DNA from: Chryseobacterium flavum
GTDB taxonomy: Bacteria > Bacteroidota > Bacteroidia > Flavobacteriales > Weeksellaceae
Direction: 5' to 3'
Length of the DNA stretch: 64,000 nt
NCBI RefSeq assembly: GCF_003385595.1
Contig: NZ_QNUE01000006.1
Location: 124,001 to 188,000, forward strand
How positions within the stretch are numbered: position 1 is the stretch's first letter; every line of letters starts with the position of its first letter. This document shows positions 58,598-64,000 of the stretch, piece after piece. A program made the position numbers and the translations under genes. The notes under the pieces are model-generated. The model worked only from the letters and a program-made list of their open reading frames with translations. It made no database searches and was not told the origin of the DNA.

Positions 58598-59614
58598 TTA
58601 CAGATCATACTTTGCTGTTGCCGTAGTCCTCAGATCAGTAAATTCTCCTCTTTCAAATTTCAATTTAGCTACCATAGCAATCATTGCAGCATTATCGGTA
58701 GTATATTCAAATTTTGGGATATAAATATTCCAGCCTAATTTTTCTTTATTATCCTCCATAGCTTTTCTTAGAGCAGAATTGGCAGAAACACCTCCCGCAA
58801 TAGCTACTTCTTTGATGTTGAGGTCTTTGGCGGCTTTTTCAAGTTTGTTCATTAAAATTTCAATAATGGCTTTTTGTACAGAAGCACATAAGTCATTAAG
58901 GTTCTCTTTAATAAATTCAGGATTTTTTCTAATTTCCTTCTGGATGAAATACAAAACGGATGTTTTGATGCCGCTGAAGGAATAGTCATAGTTTTCTAGT
59001 TTAGGCTTATTGAATTTAAAAGCATCCGGATTTCCTTCTCTGGCAAGTTTGTCAATAATAGGACCGGCGGGATAATCAAGATCGAAAATTTTGCCGATCT
59101 TATCAAAAGCTTCACCTGCTGCATCGTCGGTTGTTTTTCCAATAATTTCCATGTCAAAATAGTCTTTTACCAGCACGATCATGGTGTGTCCACCGCTTAC
59201 AGTAAGACATAAAAAAGGAAAGGTTGGCGGCACAGGATTTGCATCTTCAATAAAATGGGCTAAAATGTGGGCTTGGAGATGATTAACTTCAATTAAAGGG
59301 ACATTTAGGCTCATTGCCAAAGACTTAGCAAATGATGTTCCTACAAGAAGTGATCCCAAAAGTCCGGGGCCGCGTGTAAATCCTATAGCTGAAATTGCAT
59401 TTTGTTGTATATTTGCTTTAGTAAAAGATTTTTCAACAACGGGGATAATATTTTGCTGATGAGCTCGTGAAGCCAATTCAGGAACTACACCACCATATTC
59501 TTTATGGATGGCCTGATTTGCAGCGATGTTTGAAAGAATAGAATTCCCCTTGATGATAGCTGCTGAGGTGTCGTCGCAAGACGATTCAATACCTAAAATT
59601 ATAGAGTCGCTCAT
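58598..59614 (-). CDS. tsaD: tRNA N6-adenosine threonylcarbamoyltransferase TsaD
   Basis: The 338-residue protein has the ASKHA-type start ILGIESSCDDTSAAII, the metal-binding VNHLQAHILAHF (HxxxH), LTVSGGHTMIVL and the C-terminal YTTDNAAMIAM. It transfers the threonylcarbamoyl group to A37 of ANN-reading tRNAs, making t6A, the substrate of MtaB encoded earlier in the window. Its start is separated from tamB by four bases. A TAACTTTG -7 element lies inside the tamB coding region. Confidence 0.97.
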   Translation of the reverse strand: MSDSIILGIESSCDDTSAAIIKGNSILSNIAANQAIHKEYGGVVPELASRAHQQNIIPVVEKSFTKANIQQNAISAIGFTRGPGLLGSLLVGTSFAKSLAMSLNVPLIEVNHLQAHILAHFIEDANPVPPTFPFLCLTVSGGHTMIVLVKDYFDMEIIGKTTDDAAGEAFDKIGKIFDLDYPAGPIIDKLAREGNPDAFKFNKPKLENYDYSFSGIKTSVLYFIQKEIRKNPEFIKENLNDLCASVQKAIIEILMNKLEKAAKDLNIKEVAIAGGVSANSALRKAMEDNKEKLGWNIYIPKFEYTTDNAAMIAMVAKLKFERGEFTDLRTTATAKYDL

Positions 59615-59618
59615 AATA

Positions 59619-62600
59619 ATGGCAAAGTTAGAGAATAATAACGAGAATGAGAATAAAAAATCAGTAGCTGAAAACCTAGGGGATCAGGTACAGAAAACTG
59701 TTGAAAATGTAGAGGAAAAAGTGCGTGAAACAGTGAAGGAGGCTTCTGAGCTTGCTTCGGATGCTATTCATCATCCTGTAGAAACGGCAGAAGAATTTGG
59801 AAAACAGGCTGTGAAAGATGTAACCAGTTACTCCTGGTGGGCAAAACTTCTTTTAATTCTTTTTTGGCTTGGAATTATTCTGATAGGAGGAGTACTCATT
59901 GCCATTAATCTTCCGGTAACAAAGCAATGGGCTGCAGATCAGGCTCTTCAGATTGTCAACAAAGATTTTAAGGCTGAAATGTCCACAGAAAGTGTGGATG
60001 TAAACTATTTTGGGGATGTAACCATAAAAGGTCTGAAGGTTAAAGATTATAAAGGCCTTGAGTTTATAAAAGCCCGTGAGTTCCGCGCTGACTCAGACTG
60101 GATGTCACTTGCCGTTAATGCAATATCAGGTAAAAGTAATTCTCTGAGTTTTAATTCTCTAACCTTGGTGAATGCTGATATAAAAGTGATTACCTATAAA
60201 GGGGACAGTATTTCTAATTTTATCAGGTTTACCGAACTTTTCGACAGTGGAAAAAAAAGAGATCCCAAAAAACCTCCTTTCGAGCTGAATTCCAGAGTTC
60301 AGATTCTGGATTCTAAAGTTTCTATTGTCAACCTGAATTCTCCTGGTGAGCCTGGAAAATGGTTAACTGCAACAAACTTTAATTTAAAAGCACCTAATGT
60401 AAAAGTTAACGGTCCTAATATATCTGCACTGATCAATAATATGTCATTTGTTACCTCAAGATGGGGTAAATCTCATTTTGTAGATACATTTTCAACGGAA
60501 CTTTCTCTGACCAAACAATTTTTATCATTAAAAGATCTTACTCTCAATACAGATCATACTTTACTTCAGGGAGATATTAAGTTTAATCTTCATGATGGTT
60601 CCTGGGCAGATTTTGCAGATAAGGTTCGCTGGGATATGAATATTAAACAGGGTAGCCAGGTAAGTGGTTATGACATCAGTTATTTTGTAACCAGCTGGGA
60701 CAATATTAAGCCTTTCAATATTGCAGGAAAAATGACAGGCCCGTTAAATAAGTTTTACCTTGAAAATTTTCTGATCAGAAATCCGGATGTTAATATTGCA
60801 ACAAAGACCATGAAAGTAGATAACTTACTGAATGGACATTTTTTGATTGAAACTAAAAATCTTTCTACCGACTTTACCTATAAGGATTTAAAAGCAATGA
60901 TGCCATCATTTATTTCTAAAAAAATGAAGAATTTTGCTGATGATTTCGGTAAATTGAAATATAATGGAACAGCAAAGGTGACCCCGGATCTGGTATTTGT
61001 TGAAAATGGGAATTTATTAACCGGTATCGGGCAGGCTAAAATATCAAAGCTTTCACTGACGGGTTACAGTACTTCTATGCCTAAATATTCGGGGAATCTT
61101 GAGGTAAAAGATCTTAATACATCTGTAATAACCAAGAATAAAACCGTAGGATTAATTTCTGGTAAATTTGATCTTAATGGACAAAGTTTTGATGTTAATA
61201 CGATGCGTCTTACAACAAAATCACAGGTTACAAGTATTGAAATTATGGATAAGGTGATCAGAAATCTGTATCTGGATGGATTACTTGACCATAAAAAATA
61301 TAACGGGCTTATAACTGTAAATGATGAACAGGCAAAAGCTACCATTAAAGGACTTATTGATTTCAGCACAGCAAAAGTGGCGATGGATGTCAATGCTGAT
61401 GTTGGATATCTTAATATGAATTATTTTACCAATAAGCCTGGGAATCAGATTGTAAGCGGTAAGGTTGATGGTAAAATGTCGATGTCATCAATTAATGACC
61501 TTACGTTAGATGTGAATGCCACGGATCTGCAATTTGCCACGGCTACCCAAAAATATGCTATTCCTGCAGCCAAATTAAAAACATTCATTGATGCCGGAGG
61601 TCGTGTTATTGATGTGGATGCTCCGGGAGCAGCTACCGGTAAAATTTCAGGAAGGTACAGTCTTGCAGATCTGGCCGGAATGGTAGAAAATGGAGTAGGC
61701 AGAATATTGGTTGGGCCACCACCAAGGAAATTGTACCGCGGACAGAATTTTGCACTCAATTTTGATGTACAGCAGGGACTTGTGAATTATTTTTTACCAG
61801 ACCTTAAAATACCTAATGGTGCTAAAGTAGAAGGTGAGTATGATGGAAATTCAAATAATCTGATTCTGAATATTGATGCTGCATCTTTAAAATATATCAT
61901 GTCCAAGGAAGAAGAGATTACAGATGCTGATAAAGCTTTGGCAGCAGCCAATCCTGACTATAAAATCAATGACAGGAAGAGCGTCAGCAGGGATAGTGCC
62001 CTGGTAGATAGTGTTCAGGTGAGAATTAATACAGGAGATCTTAACCGGCAGCTGTATGCAAAAGTAAGCCGTTTACTCTATAATAAAAATATAATTAAAG
62101 ACTTCGAGCTTAAAGGGAATAATGAAAACAATAATACCTTACATTTATCTACTGTATTTAAACATGGAAGCCCGGAAGATGAAGTTGAAGACAGGCTGAA
62201 GGAATATGCGATCAATGTGGATCAGACAACAGACGCTGCAGGTGATTATGTTTTCAGGTTTGAACCTACAGAAGTTAAATTCAATGAGGTTACATGGGCA
62301 ATAGATACCAGTCCGGAATTAAATCATTCTATTACCTACAGGAAGAAAACCGGAGATTTTGATGTCAGAAACCTGAGGATTTATTCAGATAAAAGTGCAT
62401 TATTTATTAAAGAGGCACAATTTAAATCGGCTAAAGACTTTTATGTAGATGCTGATATTGATGATTTTGCAATAGAAAAACTTCTTGAGATGCAATCCGG
62501 TGGAAATGGGATGGATATTAAAGGGCTTGCCAACGGAAGTGTGAAAATCAGAATGGATAAAAGTACCCTGCAGCCATTGGTAGATCTTACGATTGATGAT

Positions 62601-64000
62601 ATCAAAATGAATGGTAACGATATGGGAGATATTACCATTTCTGCGACAAACGGATTTTCATTGAATGTATATGATATTGATGTAAAAGTAAATTCAGCGG
62701 GAGTGCTTGGTAATAATAGCCTGAATCTGACAGGTACTGTTAATAATAATACAGCTACACCCGTTATTGATCTTACTGCGGAAATGCGTGATTTTGACCT
62801 TTCATTTACACAGCAGTTTGTACAGACTGTTTTTGCCAACATGCGGGGAAAAGCAACCGGAGACCTTAAAATTAACGGCAAGCTTAATGATCTGGATTAT
62901 AGTGGAGATATTGCATTAAAAGACTTTGGGTTAAAATTACTATTCACAGGAGTAGACTATTCATTTGATGATACTGTGATTCAGTTATCAAGAGGTCTTG
63001 CAATCCTCAACAATATCGAAGTACATGACGGAAGATCTAATTCCAAAGGGAATATATCGGGAGCGATTCAGTTTGAAACACTTTCTTCAATGGGGGTTAA
63101 CCTGGTAATGAGAGCAGATAACTTATTGGTACTAAATACTACTCAGAAAGATTTTGATTTGTTCTGGGGAAGAGTATACGGACAAGGAGACCTTTACGTT
63201 GATGGTCCGGTTTCGGGACTAAGTATTACTACTCCTAATATGAAAGCACTGAACGGAAGTACTTTTACCTTTAATTCAGGATCAACTTCAAACGTTGAAG
63301 AGTTTAAAATGCTGAGATTCCTGAAGGAAGGAAAAGACGGACTTATTACCCTGGAAGAGAAAAAAAAATCCGGGGCAAATATGAATATTGACTTTAATCT
63401 GGCTGTAGATAAAGGAACAACGGTAAATGTCCTTATTGGTGATGATGTGGGAAATATTACGGTCAAAGGTATTGCTGATCCCCTGAAATTCCAGATGAAC
63501 AGACAGGGGAACATTGCAATGAACGGGACATATAAAGTAGATAACGGAACATTTGTTTCCAAAGCTATTCTTAATAAAACATTCCAGATTGAAAAGAACA
63601 GCAGCATCAGATGGGATGGAGATGCAATGAAACCAGCATTGGATATTACTGCCAATTATGTAAGAATGGTTTCTAATGCCGGAGAATATCTGAGTATGGG
63701 AAAACTCCAGCCTATCAGTATTTTATTACAGGCTAATATTACAAGGTCTCTTGTTGATCCCAAAGTAGATCTTAATGTAACGGCGCTGGATGTTTCCAGC
63801 CAGGTAAGAGAAACTTTAGCTGCTAAAATGAGCCAGGAAGGAGAGAAGGTGCTCCAGTTTGGTTCCGTATTGCTTCTGAGTACATTTAATGTTTCCAATA
63901 CAGGAGGTGTGGACGTGAATGTAGGAAATGTGGCGGAATCATCAGGATATAATATGCTCCTTAAACAATTGGGATCAGTTCTTAATACGATGAGTAACGA
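59619..64000 (+). CDS. tamB: Translocation and assembly module TamB (3' end cut)
   Basis: The frame opens at ATG 59619 and stays open to the right edge: 1460 complete codons without a stop. The first 65 residues are hydrophilic with a helical, charged repeat (VQKTVENVEEKVRETVKEA), then a membrane helix (LLLILFWLGIILIGGVLIAI). A very long beta-rich part follows. Near the end come KMSQEGEKVLQFGSVLLLSTF and YNMLLKQLGSVL, typical of the DUF490/TamB C-terminus. Only a short C-terminal piece should be missing. TamB helps phospholipid transport and outer-membrane protein assembly, spanning the periplasm. The tsaD-tamB head-to-head order is common in flavobacteria. Confidence 0.92.
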   Translation, partial: MAKLENNNENENKKSVAENLGDQVQKTVENVEEKVRETVKEASELASDAIHHPVETAEEFGKQAVKDVTSYSWWAKLLLILFWLGIILIGGVLIAINLPVTKQWAADQALQIVNKDFKAEMSTESVDVNYFGDVTIKGLKVKDYKGLEFIKAREFRADSDWMSLAVNAISGKSNSLSFNSLTLVNADIKVITYKGDSISNFIRFTELFDSGKKRDPKKPPFELNSRVQILDSKVSIVNLNSPGEPGKWLTATNFNLKAPNVKVNGPNISALINNMSFVTSRWGKSHFVDTFSTELSLTKQFLSLKDLTLNTDHTLLQGDIKFNLHDGSWADFADKVRWDMNIKQGSQVSGYDISYFVTSWDNIKPFNIAGKMTGPLNKFYLENFLIRNPDVNIATKTMKVDNLLNGHFLIETKNLSTDFTYKDLKAMMPSFISKKMKNFADDFGKLKYNGTAKVTPDLVFVENGNLLTGIGQAKISKLSLTGYSTSMPKYSGNLEVKDLNTSVITKNKTVGLISGKFDLNGQSFDVNTMRLTTKSQVTSIEIMDKVIRNLYLDGLLDHKKYNGLITVNDEQAKATIKGLIDFSTAKVAMDVNADVGYLNMNYFTNKPGNQIVSGKVDGKMSMSSINDLTLDVNATDLQFATATQKYAIPAAKLKTFIDAGGRVIDVDAPGAATGKISGRYSLADLAGMVENGVGRILVGPPPRKLYRGQNFALNFDVQQGLVNYFLPDLKIPNGAKVEGEYDGNSNNLILNIDAASLKYIMSKEEEITDADKALAAANPDYKINDRKSVSRDSALVDSVQVRINTGDLNRQLYAKVSRLLYNKNIIKDFELKGNNENNNTLHLSTVFKHGSPEDEVEDRLKEYAINVDQTTDAAGDYVFRFEPTEVKFNEVTWAIDTSPELNHSITYRKKTGDFDVRNLRIYSDKSALFIKEAQFKSAKDFYVDADIDDFAIEKLLEMQSGGNGMDIKGLANGSVKIRMDKSTLQPLVDLTIDDIKMNGNDMGDITISATNGFSLNVYDIDVKVNSAGVLGNNSLNLTGTVNNNTATPVIDLTAEMRDFDLSFTQQFVQTVFANMRGKATGDLKINGKLNDLDYSGDIALKDFGLKLLFTGVDYSFDDTVIQLSRGLAILNNIEVHDGRSNSKGNISGAIQFETLSSMGVNLVMRADNLLVLNTTQKDFDLFWGRVYGQGDLYVDGPVSGLSITTPNMKALNGSTFTFNSGSTSNVEEFKMLRFLKEGKDGLITLEEKKKSGANMNIDFNLAVDKGTTVNVLIGDDVGNITVKGIADPLKFQMNRQGNIAMNGTYKVDNGTFVSKAILNKTFQIEKNSSIRWDGDAMKPALDITANYVRMVSNAGEYLSMGKLQPISILLQANITRSLVDPKVDLNVTALDVSSQVRETLAAKMSQEGEKVLQFGSVLLLSTFNVSNTGGVDVNVGNVAESSGYNMLLKQLGSVLNTMSN
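59623..59630 (-). promoter_or_regulatory. -7 element (TAACTTTG) for tsaD within tamB
   Basis: Minus-strand TAACTTTG matches TAnnTTTG and is only eight bases from the tsaD ATG, predicting an almost leaderless transcript and lying in the first codons of tamB. Confidence 0.4.

Noticed and set aside
61064..63898. Several long antisense frames on the minus strand in the right part of the window
   Set aside because: They lie opposite a continuous plus-strand frame with clear TamB features; their products are hydrophobic, Ser/Ile-rich shadows of that gene.

Overview
The window is ordinary chromosome from an AT-rich member of the Bacteroidota, most likely a Flavobacteriia/Weeksellaceae species of the Chryseobacterium type. 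The evidence is the complete gldKLMN type IX secretion/gliding motor cluster, a protein with a gliding-motility C-terminal sorting domain, DUF4270 and TamB genes in their usual flavobacterial neighbourhoods, several lipoproteins with Bacteroidota-style signal peptides, little use of Shine-Dalgarno sites, and repeated TAnnTTTG -7 elements. The best-formed promoters have TTG or TTTG 18-19 bases upstream of that element. I see no phage, integrase, insertion sequence, CRISPR array or rRNA operon.

Layout. 1-2.6 kb: a split 5'-nucleotidase pair (left gene cut by the window edge), dapA and a GNAT acetyltransferase. 2.7-3.8 kb: an AraC-type regulator overlapping a receiver-like protein without a phosphoacceptor Asp, then a 590-base gap. 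4.3-15.7 kb (all minus strand): recG, a periplasmic thioredoxin, three POT-family peptide transporters with a DUF1016 nuclease pseudogene among them, a secreted protein and a dipeptidyl peptidase IV. Peptidase plus peptide transporters suggest a region for peptide scavenging. 15.8-28.4 kb: two small stress-type genes, an alpha-glucan phosphorylase homologue without the PLP lysine, a nuclease-like unknown, a type IX secreted protein, a DinB-like protein, mtaB, a glutamate-synthase-like FMN protein, an FKBP-like lipoprotein, an S4 RNA-binding protein, aroK, a tRNA-Lys/tRNA-Leu/tRNA-Lys operon and panC.

28.6-39.1 kb (all plus strand): a glycogen-synthase N-domain protein, DUF4270 lipoprotein and glmS, then gldK-gldL-gldM-gldN, an FAD oxidoreductase and a SemiSWEET sugar transporter. 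39.2-48 kb: two small lipoproteins, a surface protein, and a small membrane protein leading an RND adaptor/pump/TolC efflux operon. 48.4-54.2 kb: a TPR-transmembrane-AraC regulator divergent from a small lipoprotein, an M20 peptidase, an unknown gene with a palindrome at its promoter, and a DUF2490 protein. 54.2-64 kb: an intergenic region with two perfect DnaA boxes, tRNA-Ser, ansA, trmH with two coupled genes of unknown function, rsmE, tsaD and, running off the right edge, tamB.

I did not find a clearly new multi-gene system. The observations most worth following are the tandem DnaA boxes (54377-54396), the two degenerate glycogen enzymes (a phosphorylase with Thr at the PLP-lysine position and a synthase reduced to one half), perfect palindromes before the efflux operon and before the unknown gene at 52597, the DUF1016 gene joined to its own 3' end by an internal deletion, and the near-leaderless divergent promoters.
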